Source: Symsagittifera roscoffensis
Taxonomy: Eukaryota > Xenacoelomorpha > Acoela > Convolutidae
DNA length: 64,000 nucleotides
Direction of reading: 5' to 3'
Assembly: GCF_963678635.1 (NCBI RefSeq)
Contig: NC_087062.1
Span: 21,379,789-21,443,788 of the forward strand
The position numbers were made by a program, and so were the translations under genes. Each line of letters starts with the position of its first letter. Within the stretch, counting starts at the first letter, position 1. The notes below the pieces were generated by a model, which was given only the letters and a program-made list of their open reading frames with translations, made no database searches and was not told the origin of the DNA. Of this stretch, positions 26,391 to 37,329 are shown in pieces.

Positions 26391-29300
26391 CTATTTAAGA
26401 TATTGATGATTGGGATATATTTTGGAATTTATTGATTTGTCTTTGATGTTTTTATGTACTACTTTTGTAGTTTTGACTGTATGAATTCGAGTTTTGAGCA
26501 ATGTTTCTATGTGGTGACTGAGAAAAGTTTCTATGTCTGTTCGATATTTGTTGTTTCGATTCTTAGAGTTATCAAAGGATCGATCATTGTTTTTGTGGTA
26601 ATATGGTCTATTGTAAGAGTATTTCCGTGATCTATTATTCAAATAGTTTCGGTTTCCATTGTTTGAACACTTTTGATTTTGATTGTATGATGAAACTCTT
26701 GAACGGTGAATTTCTTCTGTCCGGGGATCTTCCGGGAAAAATATTTCGATAACGAGATTGTGATCTGTAATTGTTGTAGCTATCTCGAAGTGGTTTTCCT
26801 AAGCTGTTATTACTTTGAAGATTCTTGTTTGGTAGATTTTGAACTTTTTTTGTGTATTGGTAACAAGGTTTAAATGGTTCTCTGTGCTTTTGGTGTTTGT
26901 TTTGGTCATCCTGTTGATTTGGTCTGCATTCAGCAATGCTATGTCCATATCTACCACAATAGTTGCACCATTTTGTGAATGATGGTTTACCTTTGAAATT
27001 TGGGTTCTTTTCACAGATGTTCATTATCTGGGTGATTTTTTCTGCCAATTCATTATCAGAGTCTTGGATATTAATTATTTGTGAAGTTATTGTTTGGATG
27101 TTGCTTAACTCTAGTTTTGAATTTGTAATTGGATGCTGTTGTTTTAAGCTTTCTGTCTTTTCTAATTTCATAGTGATTTCAGCTTGATCTAGTTTGTCTA
27201 CTAGTTTTTGAAAAACTATATCGGGTTCTGGAATTGATGATGGATGTGATGCTCTCTTTTTTATTGCAATTTTGCGTAACTGTGGTGTTAGAGTCATCAT
27301 CAAAATTTCGGTCAATTTCGTATTTTTGTAGTCATGCGTAATGAGGGAGTATGCTTTTCCTACTAAAGTTTCTATTCTTACTGCGAGTTGTTTTATTGTT
27401 TCGTTGGGGAGTCTACGGATTTCGTTGCACAGGATTCTTCAGTGTTCTTTATTCCTTTCAGTGTCAAACATTTTGAAAAACTCCTGTGTGAATCATTTTC
27501 AATCTGATTTAATGTCTATAGATAGAACTGAAAACCTTTATTGAGCTGCACCACCTAGTGTGGTTTGGGTTAGATCCGTACAATTTTGATGGAGTGGTTT
27601 ATTTACTAGTTCTGGGTCTATATTTAAGATAAAAATAGCTGTAACTGCATTTAAGTAGTCCTCTACTGAGTATTCAGGGTATGTTTCTGTGAATACCCTG
27701 AGTGTTTGTTAGAAGAAATGGATGAGCACCTTTAATGTATGGATAACTTGTCATTTGTAGTGATTCTGCTGCATTTGGTTTTTGTGAAAAATTTTCAAGA
27801 AGGGTCATTGTAATTTCATAATGTTGCAGATAAAATGGTGGAGGAATTTCATTTTGTAAGGTTTTGCGATTGTATATTATTATTGCATGATGCCGAATTT
27901 TGTCTTTTAGGGAGAGATTGTTTTGTTTGCCGTGTTTGTTCGGAGTACATGTAAGGTTTAAAAACATCTTGTTGAAAAGTATTATCTGATTGATCATTGC
28001 AATTCCGGTTGTTCTTTCGTTGAATAATTTTAGTTTCTTTTGTTGATTTTGATTGAAGTAGTTTCATCTTCTCAACAGTTTGGTTGATTTCTTGTGAATT
28101 GTTTGTTTGATGGATGTCTGTTTTTTTGAACAAATGGATAATTTTCAATGCGGTCTGCTGTAGTTTCTTGTTGTTCATTAAAGAAAACGGATTGGGGAGC
28201 TGGTTGTGGTATTTGTTTATTGTAAATTTGTTCATGTAATTGATTTTGATGATCTGGTTTGTAAGTGGGTTTTGTTATTGGTCTATTTATATAATTGTTC
28301 GCAAAAAAATCATAATTGTGATTTGCGAAATTATTCCAATTTTGATATTTTTGTTTATTTGATTGTCGTGACTTGGTTATTGGTCTATATGCTTGATATT
28401 TCATTGGTGAAATTGTCGGAACAACAGATGATTTAACTGTTGATTATACAGTTGTTTGTAGAAAATGAGTGTTCTTTTTGTATGGTGTCGTAAGTGTTGG
28501 ATGGGTAGGAGAAATACTCTATTGTGTTGTTGTAAATTGTTTCAACTATTCCCTCATTTACAAAAGGCGATGGAATTTGAATATCTTGTTGTGTAAAATT
28601 TCTAGTTTCATTAAGACTTTCTTGTGTGTTTATTAATGTTGAGCTTAAACAATTATTTCCTGTTCTATCCTTAAACATTGTGTTAGAATTTAAGGATGTT
28701 GCATCAATAATGAGTGGAGTAACTCTTGAATTGTTTTTGTGTACAGAAACAGTGGCAATTGCTGCACTTGAAATATTAGTGGTGATGTTGATAAATAATA
28801 TATGAGACCATTAAGGGTCCCAAACATTATCTGTTTGATCGGCTGGTATAGTTTTATCTTCAGAGATTTCTGGTCGAAAATTCTTTCTTGATGTTGAAAA
28901 GAAATCTAAATAGTGAACAAAAAAATCTTTCATGAACCATGCTAGGATTCGTTGTAGAGCATGTTTTTATTTTTGATATTTCATAATTAGTGACAGTTTC
29001 ACAAAGTGTATCCAGAAATTGTGAGAAAAGAATAATTTCTTGTCTGACAGTTGCATGTCGAGATGTTTGATATGATGATTCATTTACTGCTTCTTTTGGT
29101 TCTAATATAGATATATAATTATAGATAGTAGAGAAAACATCGCTTGTTAAGATTGAATTTGCTCTTTGTGAATTTTGATGCTGTATAATTTTTATATGTT
29201 CTTTAAAAAATTTTGAGAAGTTTAAACCTATGGCATCTATTTGTATTTGACGTGAAGTTTGGTTTATTTGTGATGGTAAGAATATCAATAGTGAATATTT

Positions 29301-29475
29301 TGTAAAATGAAGTGATATTTCAAATAGTGGTCAAGTAGTTGTCTTCTATTTCTTACTTCAGGAAATTCCTTTTCGGGTAAATTTGCAAATAAATTATGAC
29401 AAAGTTGTACATGTCCTCTAGCGGGATCATTTTGTGAATAGATGACAAAGGGAAGTATAGAATCTTCGTTGAAAG
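26391..29475 (-). pseudogene. gag pseudogene with a preserved zinc knuckle
   Basis: Broken frames at 26391-26642, 26635-27315, 27674-27997, 27849-28235, 28072-28404, 28433-28678 and 28860-29288 align in order with the Gag part of the intact polyprotein. The 226-codon frame keeps the knuckle CNYCGRYGHSIAEC (CX2CX4HX4C) and the preceding MTEILMMTLTPQLRKIAIKK block, which is identical in the intact copy. Stops and frameshifts separate the pieces. Confidence 0.8.
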
Positions 29476-29519
29476 TTTTGTCGTATTGAATAATTTTTTT
29501 TATATTATAGTAATGTTAT

Positions 29520-29910
29520 TGTGTAACTTTCAATATGTCTTTTTGGTTGATGACAATTATATAGTCGTTCTGGCTTACGATTATATGATTTTTTTATTCT
29601 ACGTTTGGCCTTTATCGATGATGGTGCTGTGGATTCTGAGTCTGAACATTTTTTAGTTCGTTTAATGGGTTGTTTTTATCTAATGAGTATTTTAGGTCCT
29701 GAAGTTTTTGTATTGTAGTTATATCTGATTCCGAAACGGCGGTAGGTATTTTTGAAACTTCGTCTCATAATTTGTTTTTTTTTCCTATTATTGTCTTTTT
29801 GATTATTTTGTTTATTTCCGAGGTGTTATTGCAAGATCGTATCTTTTGTCTTTAATTAAATAATTGTGTGTATTATTGTTTGTTTTACTCCCTAAATTCT
29901 CTTTTGACAT
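29520..29910 (-). pseudogene. Relic of the basic ORF that precedes gag
   Basis: The ATG at 29910 opens a frame related to the 155-codon ORF of the intact element: MS-N-LG-K then a KRYDLAITP word matching KKYDLVITP. A stop follows after about 32 codons. Downstream similarity continues out of frame to about 29520. Confidence 0.6.
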
Positions 29911-30985
29911 AAGGGTTAGGATGATGGATGCAAAATTTGGAGGTTATAGTTTTTTTTAAACTGTTTTTTCTTACGGTTTTTATGGGGTTATCTTAACTTG
30001 CGACATAGGTTGTCGAGATTGACGGGTTCGAGAGAGAGTATATCATTTCGTTAGAATGATGTTTACTTTCACGTGACTAAGTTTTATTCTAAGAAAAATT
30101 TACTTAATCTTTCCTAAGGTTTTCAATTATAATCAAAGGTTGGAGAATAGTAAATCAATCCACGAGTTTCAGGTATAATTAGAACGCAAGCAGATTTTTA
30201 GATTCTATTTTGAAAATTACTATTATTATGGTGCTTTTAGCCTGGGTCAGCTAAGAGGAAGGGCTCAAGTGAAGGATGAGTAACCGAAGTTCTTCACTGT
30301 TTATCCTAACTATAGTGGTTTTTTTCTTAAAGTTTCTATAAGTCCTGGATCTTTGATAAAGTTTGGAGAGGGAACCGACATTTGAGGTCGTTAGACACTT
30401 TTAATTATGAGGTAGGGAGATCCAAATTGTTCTGATTGATCCAAGGGAAGCCTTGATGATCGAATAAATTAAATGAATAATTTTTAAATTGAGGCAAAAC
30501 TTATAGATCCAAAGTAAGCATTGATGATCTGTTTTAGATTATCGAAAAGCAAAAACAAGCCTAAATAATTAGTTAGTTACAAATTTTAAGTTAAAGAAAA
30601 ATATAGTTTTAAAAATTTGTTTAAGGGTTATGATTTTGAAAGATTTTAGTTTTTGAATAAATGTAGTTATGTTTTAGGTGAGAAAGCGAGGATTAGGAAA
30701 AAACGAGTTCTCGAGAAGCAAGAAATTCTTTATAAATTTAGTATAAAAATCATATAATTTTAATTTCTTATAATTTCTGAAATTAATTTCTAAATTTTTT
30801 ATAATTTTTTTTTAAGGAAATTTATTTTTACAAAAGTTTTCAAAATTAAAAAACGGCAGATTTTAATAGAAGTAACGACTTGTGTTTTTTTTATCGGTCA
30901 TTCTTATTGCTATATAATATGGCAATAAAGCATCGAGAAATTTATTGCGTGGAAATTAGGTTTAATTTTCCAAGTAAATTTACAT
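29911..30985. other. Conserved non-coding leader of the old element
   Basis: No gene. Despite overall decay, long stretches match the intact leader (50760-51480) closely. These include the CCGAAGTTCTTCACTG block (30265-30310), the GGTCGTTAGACACT word and the two GATCCAA...TTGATGATC hairpins (30438-30461 and 30506-30529). The degree of conservation suggests an RNA-level role in the element. Confidence 0.6.
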
Positions 30986-31216
30986 TCATGTCAGAGAATG
31001 AAAGTCTACTGCATAGAGGTTTCTGAAGACATATACACTTTGCGGTTTGCTTCTTGTCAGGATGTAGTAGCTTTGTCTATCGGTCAGTTTTTGAACTGGT
31101 GTCTGTTGTATGGTTTGTAATATTGGAGTAGATTTATTGAGACGTAGAGACATATCTATTAAATTGTCTATTCCATCTATCATTTTGCTCTTTTGCATTT
31201 TTGGTTTTTTTCTCAT
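30986..31216 (-). CDS. Small leader ORF of the old element (76 codons), conserved
   Basis: It is an open frame homologous to the 77-codon leader ORF at 51687-51920 of the intact element. Both share a MSLRLN-S-PI--TI core and a KP----FR-L-A C-terminal pattern, with a gap of about nine residues between them. The N-terminus is extended and basic here (MRKKPKMQKSK). Survival of the frame in an otherwise broken element is notable. I do not recognise the protein family; it is probably not expressed from this copy. Confidence 0.45.
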   Translation of the reverse strand: MRKKPKMQKSKMIDGIDNLIDMSLRLNKSTPILQTIQQTPVQKLTDRQSYYILTRSKPQSVYVFRNLYAVDFHSLT

Positions 31217-31274
31217 TCTAATTTGCTAAATCTAGGTTAGTTTGGTCTTGTTCGAGACTTTTGGTCGAACCAGA

Positions 31275-31683
31275 TGAGTTTAAGCCAGATGTAGTTTTCT
31301 CATAGAGTAATTTCAGATAAGGTACACCGTCTGTTTGTCACGTTATCTTATTTTCGGCCGGGTAGACTCGTACAATTTTTTAGTTTAATAACTATCTTAA
31401 CCTTACTCTTATATCTCCTAGTCTCAATAGATCTAGCGTATACTGGTATTTGCAGGTTATGTTTTGTGGAACTTGTCCAAAGGAGAACAACTGTCTTCTA
31501 AGATTTATTCAAATTTTTCTTTTGCTGAAACAAAGCACGACAAATAATTGTCAGCACGGTTTCAGCACGACAAATAATTGTCAGTGTTAGTTATGGAATA
31601 TGATTGGTTAGTTTGTAATATTTAATAGAGATAGTTTATCAAAAATATATTTGGTTATAAATACTAGTTTAGAACTCGTTCCA
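31275..31683 (-). repeat. 5' LTR of the old element
   Basis: 409 bp, TG...CCA on the plus strand, with the same ends and order of blocks as the young LTRs (TCTCATAGAGTAATTTC, GGTACACCGTCTG, TATCTTATTTTCGGCCGG, TCAATAGATCTAG). It is clearly diverged and contains a local 30-bp tandem duplication at 31534-31584. A primer-binding-like sequence TGGTTCGACC (minus strand) lies immediately right-to-left of its end, as in the intact element. Confidence 0.8.
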
Positions 31684-33499
31684 TTACTATGAAGCACGTC
31701 AAAAATCAGTTGCAACATCAGAAGTGTGCCGTAATGACAAAATTGATATTTTAAAAAGTTTTCATTTTTCAAGCAATTATATGTTTTTAGGTCTTTATTT
31801 TCTTTAAATTCTATAAATTCTACTGCAAAAGAAGAAAAAAACTTCAAGAAAAACTTCTTTTATTCCAGCTTGTTTTCGTTTTTATTGATGTAGAGGAATT
31901 ATCCGTTTGACAAGTCATTTCAAAGCAAAAAAAAAAACATAATATAGGCAGCAAATTGTTTAATATTGACTCAAAGTACATACCAAACTCAAAAGTTACT
32001 GGGAATTTTCTGAAATATTGGAAAAGTTATTTGGAATTTTATTGATGTAAAGGAATTATCCGTTTGATAAGTCACATCAAAGCAAAAAAAAACATAATAT
32101 AGGCAACAAATTGTTTAATATTGACTCAAAGGACATACCAAACTCAAAAGTTATATTGAAAGCTCTGAGGTATTTACAACTGCAAACATTGCTACGCAAA
32201 ACATATTAATATACAAATCGTTTGAAAACACAATTTTCACTGATTTTTCATACTTTGCCGATTCTGTTATTTCAAACCAGGGGCTGATTTTGCTTGACGG
32301 TCCGACGCCGTAAAATGACACCGTAACCAAATACACCCCCCCCCCTTCCCCCCAATTGCTTCGTTTCTTCCTTTTTGACTAACCAAGCGTAAAATGTTTC
32401 TAATCCATTCCACTTCGGCTACCAAAAAAGAAAATCCCCCATTGATAAAAATTGATAAGGGCTGATCAGCTCTTAAACTTTCTAAAGCTCTTTTGTCACT
32501 AATAGATACAATTTTTTTAGGGGTGAGATTACGACAAAAAACATGATTTTTGGTTATAGCCTTGCAAAATAGACCCAAAAAAGCATTTTTGCCTGTGGTG
32601 CAATAATCGTTGACTAAATTGAGAGTTTTCTACGTATCTGGAAAGCTCAGAAAAAATATAAGAAAAATTGAACTTTGGAATTCAGTTTTTCAGCAAGTCT
32701 CGTCTAATGGTGTGAAAACCGAAAATATGATACAGACCAGTTTTTTAATACAGACTATGACTACTTCAAACACGAGCACTGGAGAATCTTGATCTTGAAT
32801 GAAAGATGACAAAATCAGAAATCAGGAGCCGCTCGTCATTAGAAGTTTTTGATTAGTTATCAGTTATGACCTTACATACAAAAGATCATATAATCGGTTA
32901 TAATCGAAAATGATGGCTCAAATTTGAAACACATCGCCTTAATCAAGTTTTCAACAAAAAAACCGCTACAAGTCGCTTTGATGTATCTTGTTTCTGTTTT
33001 AACATCCTTAATTAAGATCAATTACCCTTTTATTGTTCGTTTTTCAGACAAAGTAACGTCGCAACGGAAATTTGTGTGGACAGTTTTTGATGAACTTTTG
33101 TTCCAATTCAATGAAACTTAGGGTCAAGTGTATGCGTAAAAAATTGTAGAAGTCAGGAGCCCTGCTAGACAAGATTGGGATATCGGAAAATTTCAAAGGA
33201 CTTTCTCAACATTACTTGTTCGAAGTTTTTTTACAACTATATTCACCACTGTTTGCTGTATTTTTTGGCTTAAATCAATTATTCAAATGAGCCGAGCTCC
33301 AAGTGAATAATATAAAAAAGTTTTTCTTTAGACTTTTTTTCATTTCGAGAGTAGCTAAGAAACAATCCTTATTGACCATTGCTTCAATTTGTATTTTTCC
33401 GCAAAAAAATTTTTCTATTAAAAAACTAATATGTATTTAAAATCTAATTAAGTTTCGATACTCATAATAAGCATCGATTATCACTAAATCAAAAAAAAA
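31684..33499. other. Spacer between the two elements
   Basis: No gene or recognised element. The only structure I see is a direct duplication at 31884-32152 and a C-run near 32335. Open frames here are short and unsupported. Confidence 0.6.
31884..32152. repeat. Direct tandem duplication, 157-bp period
   Basis: Blocks beginning ATTGATGTA-AGGAATTATCC at 31884 and 32041 are nearly identical for about 110 bp and end with a shared CATACCAAACTCAAAAGTTA word. Non-coding. Confidence 0.75.
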
Positions 33500-33503
33500 C
33501 CAG
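33500..33503. other. Left target-site duplication CCAG
   Basis: CCAG immediately precedes the left LTR and recurs immediately after the right LTR at 52419-52422. Four-base duplications are usual for Ty3/Gypsy integrases. Confidence 0.85.
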
Positions 33504-33913
33504 TGAGTTAGGACTGGAGTGTATAACTCATAGAGTAATTTCGGATAGGGTACACCGTCTGCTCGTCACGCTATCTTATTTTCGGCCGGATAGATTCGTG
33601 CAACTTCTTAGTCTAATACCGATCCTAATCTTACTCTTATACTATCTAGTCTCAGGTTGTTTAACTAGTCTCTGCTAGGCTCAATAGATCTAGGGTATAC
33701 TGGTTTATTGCGGCTGCTGAAGTGCTCGGGAGAGTCCAACTAATTCCTAAGTTAAATTCAAATCTCTCTGGTGCTGAAATTACAAGTAACTTCAGCACTT
33801 ACAAATAAGTGGGTTGTTAGTTAGATGGATCATGATTGGTTAATATTAAATACTTTACATTGGTAAAACATTTAATTTATCCAATCATAAAATGTAGTTT
33901 AGATCAGGTTCCA
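33504..33913 (-). repeat. 3' LTR (left)
   Basis: 410 bp, TGAGTT...TTCCA on the plus strand, so TGGAAC...AACTCA in the sense orientation. A minus-strand AATAAA sits at 33709-33704, about 205 nt into the LTR, and CCAAT/ATTGG words lie near its sense 5' end (about 33836 and 33880). A hairpin is at 33771-33798. No difference from the right LTR was found by eye. Confidence 0.95.
33771..33798 (-). promoter_or_regulatory. LTR hairpin (U3/R region)
   Basis: GTGCTGAA and TTCAGCAC are perfect inverted arms, and the inner TTAC/GTAA can extend the stem, giving a 28-nt hairpin 115-142 nt into the sense LTR, upstream of AATAAA. The old LTR keeps TGCTGAAAC...GTTTCAGCA at 31523-31567 with a longer loop. It could be an RNA stem-loop in R or a DNA-binding palindrome; the sequence alone does not say which. 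Confidence 0.5.
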
Positions 33914-33929
33914 CCCATCCGGGTTTTAC
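33914..33929 (-). promoter_or_regulatory. Candidate polypurine tract
   Basis: The minus strand reads GTAAAACCCGGATGGG immediately before the TGGAAC start of the 3' LTR. It is only moderately purine-rich but sits exactly where plus-strand priming is expected. Confidence 0.55.
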
Positions 33930-35520
33930 AGAGTTTTTTAGAACAGTTCTGTAGTTCAAGGATGGATGATGGACGTTGGTATTTGGCGAACATCATAATT
34001 TTCTTCCGCTTCTTCTTTGTTAAGGAAGTTCCAGGAAGTTGGAGTTAGAGACATAAGACGTTGTGTTCTTCTTGTGACAACGACTGAGTCTCTGCAACAA
34101 AGTCAATTCTGATTTCAGAATGGTTGGCTATGTCAGGTTTTTCTGTTCTTCGGGGAGAACTTCTTTTGTGTCTGATCTAGCTTGGGAATGGCGTGGAGAT
34201 TGTGCGTGGAGGGGATGCCTGGTTACTCGGATCTGTACGTATACTTGAACATCGAGGTGGTCATTGGTCTAGTTCAATGAAGTCCTTTTCTGCGAAGTCA
34301 AGTCGTACTCTAAATCCTTTGAGTTGTGGTTGTGAGCGGCATATCGATTGTAGTTGGTCATTCTCTCTCGAGTGTAGTGGGGTCGTCTTGTCTTTTGATG
34401 TTCGTCCTTGGTGTTGTATTCTGATCTATATATTGCATCATGTGATTTTACATTTTATAAAACTTTTATTAGTTTAATATTTTTTAATAATGATTTTAGT
34501 TAGTTGTTTTCACAAAAGCTTTTTGTTTTAGTTCGGTTATTTTGAAGAGTTACTCACACTTGAGTAGCTCTTATTAAAAATAAAGGTGTGGTCACAAAGC
34601 GTGGGTGTAGCGCGGTGGGTTAGGCCGGCTATAGAGCATGCTCAGGACGTCCTTCCTGGTGGGTTAGGCCAGGGGTGGGAGTATGATTTCATGCGGTTTT
34701 TGTGAGGGGTCCTGTTATGTGACAACGTTTTATGTTGGGTTTGTTGTGGTCTTACTTATGTCTTGTTGGTTATGTACTTTTTCCAAAAAGCAAATTGTTT
34801 GTGGTATGGGTTTGTCTTTCGACTTTTTTGTGTTTTATTATTTCTTTCTAAGACTTTGTAATAGTCTTCAAAAGAATAAATTATCCAGTTTTAAACTGGG
34901 TTAATCCGGTTTGGGTACCGTTGGTTTCCTTTTCTAAGTCATGCTGTTATTCTATGATTTGTGGTATTTAGTAAGCTGCGTTGGTTAGTTTTGTTTAGTA
35001 TATGATTCCTTTCCAACCGGGTTAAAGGAAAATTTGAAACATGTTATTATATGTTAGAGTTGTTGAGTGTGAAAACTTGAAACTGAAATTCATTATTTTA
35101 AACAATTCTTCGTGGGCGAGCTGTGCGAGTGTGGATAGAATTTCTGTGCGAATGAATGAGAATATCAAAAGGTTAGTACTGCATTTGCATTTATTTAATT
35201 TACTACATAGAATTCGGAAATTTACTGCTAGTTATGGGGGAATTTTAAGTTACAAATTTTCATCATTATTAGATTTACTGCTTTGGGGAAAATATTATAG
35301 ATAAATTTACTGCATTGATATTAATTTTAGAAATTTATAAGTGTAAGAGATTAATAGAATTTTTTTTTAAAATTGTTTGATGAAAATTGTGATTTTTATT
35401 GTTTCTTTTGTGGTTTTTGTAGGTGATTGTCGGATGAAAGCTAAAAATCTAATGAAAACATGAATAAAGAATGGTGAGTTTTTAATACTGTAATTAGTTA
35501 GTAATATTTACTTAATTCAT
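33930..35520. other. Long 3' non-coding region of the intact element
   Basis: About 1.6 kb between the 599-codon ORF and the 3' LTR has no minus-strand frame of note. Plus-strand frames at 33836, 34193, 34683 and 35041 are antisense to the element and lack any recognisable family. A GC-richer block at 34600-34680 is listed separately. Confidence 0.6.
34614..34670. repeat. GC-rich direct repeat in the 3' region
   Basis: GGTGGGTTAGGCC occurs at 34614-34626 and again at 34658-34670, inside an 80-bp GC-richer island in an otherwise AT-rich region. GTAGCGCGGTGG just before resembles a Pol III A-box, but I see no B-box, so a SINE assignment is not supported. Confidence 0.5.
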
Positions 35521-35529
35521 ACTTACCTG
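35521..35529 (-). promoter_or_regulatory. Consensus 5' splice site immediately after the 599-codon ORF
   Basis: The minus strand reads CAG|GTAAGT, a full-consensus donor, two bases after the TAA stop of the 599-codon ORF. An intron starting here would lie in the 3' region and would not alter the coding frame. No acceptor can be assigned by eye. Confidence 0.45.
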
Positions 35530-37329
35530 TTAGTCGTCGGGGAAAAAACCGTGGGGGAAGATGTCGTGAATTAGTTCTGAAGTTGTTAGTAGTTTTGCTA
35601 GAATGCGGATGATATTTTTAGTCTGAAGCAGTGGCCAAAGCAATTGAAGTGCCTTAATAGTGGTTAGTTCTTCAGTGCCTACTGCAAACTCATAAGGTGT
35701 GTTTTGGATTAAGTTATATAATTTGTGGTTAAATTTAGTGTTGTGGATGAGTTCTAAAATTGGGATTTCTATAGGTTGTACAAACTCGTGCGGGATAAGG
35801 AAGGGTCGGGATTCTTCGGCGTTGAAAGTCTTGGTGATGGGGCAGAAAATGTACATTTGGGTTATGGGGTCATAATTACGAAGAATACCATGGAGGTTAG
35901 TGTCTTTAATACAATATGTGAAATTTAGGAAATACGGTGAAGTGTATTTTGAATTGATGAATTGAAAACGATGGTGTGGTTGTCTAGAGGGTGTGTGGAG
36001 GTCAAAGTGATTTTGGATGAAACGATAGTAACTGTATGTATGTGTTTGTTTAGTGCGCAACATAATATCGTGTGAGCAGTGCAAATCTCTTTCGTGTGGT
36101 GCAAGGAAATGAAAGGTTAGTGAAAAGATTTGGAAGCGTTCTTTAAAACTTTCGTATGCTTGTGTGTTTGTTAGTGCTTCTGAAATAATGTGATCAAACT
36201 TTCGGTCGAAGATGTTTAGTGTAAATACATATGGTGTCTTGATGAAAAATTTCTCGGTGATTTGTGGATTAGCGAAGCGATCGTCGTCTAAGAATTGATC
36301 TTGGTTAGCTCTGATGATGTTGTGATCGTAGTATTCTAGTGTATATTCGTTAGCTCTTGGTGCAGTGTGTATTTTTAGTGATTTTTTATATCCAACGTAT
36401 GTAAATTGTCTAGCGGTTAGTGGTGTAGTTAGTCGATATAGCATGTCTTTATTTCGTTCTATATCGATGGAAGTGTTGGATAAAGGTAAGCAAAGGGGGT
36501 TAGTGAAATGATAGTATGAGGTCCAAGAGAGAGTGGGCATTAAAACGTATTCATCTACAAAGTTGCGTGTTTCGTTAGCGTCGTGAGGGGTGTTTAAAGT
36601 GTATTGTGGAAATGAGGGTAAAGTGATAGCTAAAAATTCTTTAGTGTTAGTATGTTGGGGGTGGTTGATGTATTCACGGGCTGTTCCTGGTTTTGCTGGG
36701 AAAGGATGGTTGGGGAATTTTCTTTTAAAAGTGCGGTAAGCTCTATTAGTGTTTAGTGAAGATATAGTGGATGTGGATGATGGTGTTAATGATTCAGTAT
36801 AATTTGAAGAGGGTGTAGGGGGATTGGATGAATCTGTAGTGGAGGAGATTTGGTTGATGGTCGGGGTGTTAAGGTGGTAGGGTTGTTGTTGGAGGGTAAT
36901 AAAATTATCTAGCTCTGGGGAGATTCGGGGGGTGTCTGGAGAATGAGATGATTGGTCAGAATGGTATGAGGAGTAGGTTGGGGTAACTTGGGAAGCATAA
37001 GAGGGTGTTGGAGTGATTGGGTCAGGGTTATTGGACAGTATGGGTTGAAAAGGAGGTTGAGAAAAATTAGAAGGGTTATGGAAATTATTGGATGGGGATG
37101 GTTCTGAGTCGGCAAATTCATCGGGGGTTTCAATATTCGGGTTATTTAGCTGTGAGATGGAGTATAAAACTGAAATTTGTGAGTTAGTGTCGGAATTCAT
37201 GCCTGATGTTACATTGCTAGATGGAAAATCGGGTGGCGGAAAAGCAAAAAGTGGTATGATTGGGATTGGAGAGGTAAGATTGGTTGGATGGGAATTTGAT
37301 CGATGTAGTGATCCAAGTTGGCGGCTCAT
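35530..37329 (-). CDS. Unknown 599-aa protein of the retroelement, coupled to env by ATGA
   Basis: The ATG at 37329 overlaps the TGA of the env-like ORF (ATGA, 37329-37326), so translation by termination-reinitiation is plausible. Residues 1 to about 225 are Pro/Ser/Thr/Asn-rich and probably disordered (SPIPIIPLFAFPPPDFPSS, NPPTPSSNYTES). Residues of about 225-599 look folded, with many aromatic and charged residues, but I see no catalytic motif, signal peptide or transmembrane helix. I recognise no family. Position last in the element and a Pro/Ser-rich head like the ATG-less frame upstream of env suggest an accessory or structural protein; that is inference. The old element does not retain this region. 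Confidence 0.75.
   Translation of the reverse strand: MSRQLGSLHRSNSHPTNLTSPIPIIPLFAFPPPDFPSSNVTSGMNSDTNSQISVLYSISQLNNPNIETPDEFADSEPSPSNNFHNPSNFSQPPFQPILSNNPDPITPTPSYASQVTPTYSSYHSDQSSHSPDTPRISPELDNFITLQQQPYHLNTPTINQISSTTDSSNPPTPSSNYTESLTPSSTSTISSLNTNRAYRTFKRKFPNHPFPAKPGTAREYINHPQHTNTKEFLAITLPSFPQYTLNTPHDANETRNFVDEYVLMPTLSWTSYYHFTNPLCLPLSNTSIDIERNKDMLYRLTTPLTARQFTYVGYKKSLKIHTAPRANEYTLEYYDHNIIRANQDQFLDDDRFANPQITEKFFIKTPYVFTLNIFDRKFDHIISEALTNTQAYESFKERFQIFSLTFHFLAPHERDLHCSHDIMLRTKQTHTYSYYRFIQNHFDLHTPSRQPHHRFQFINSKYTSPYFLNFTYCIKDTNLHGILRNYDPITQMYIFCPITKTFNAEESRPFLIPHEFVQPIEIPILELIHNTKFNHKLYNLIQNTPYEFAVGTEELTTIKALQLLWPLLQTKNIIRILAKLLTTSELIHDIFPHGFFPDD

Larger units (their letters stand above)
7285..31683 (-). 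mobile_element. Old, rearranged Ty3/Gypsy-type element related to the intact element at 33504-52418
   Basis: Homology to the intact element runs in minus orientation through this block, but the order is scrambled. From right to left: LTR, PBS, leader ORF and leader, 155-codon ORF relic, gag, then a jump across protease and reverse transcriptase into RNase H. After that come a duplicated RNase H/integrase segment, integrase and spacer units, an env-like fragment, more pol, and finally a tandem array of integrase C-terminus plus spacer. No second LTR is visible on the left, so the block is truncated or was rearranged by unequal recombination. Frames are broken throughout. Confidence 0.85.

Noticed and set aside
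33836-35304. Plus-strand frames in the 3' region of the intact element
   Set aside because: They are antisense to transcription, lack conserved features and are not seen in the old copy.
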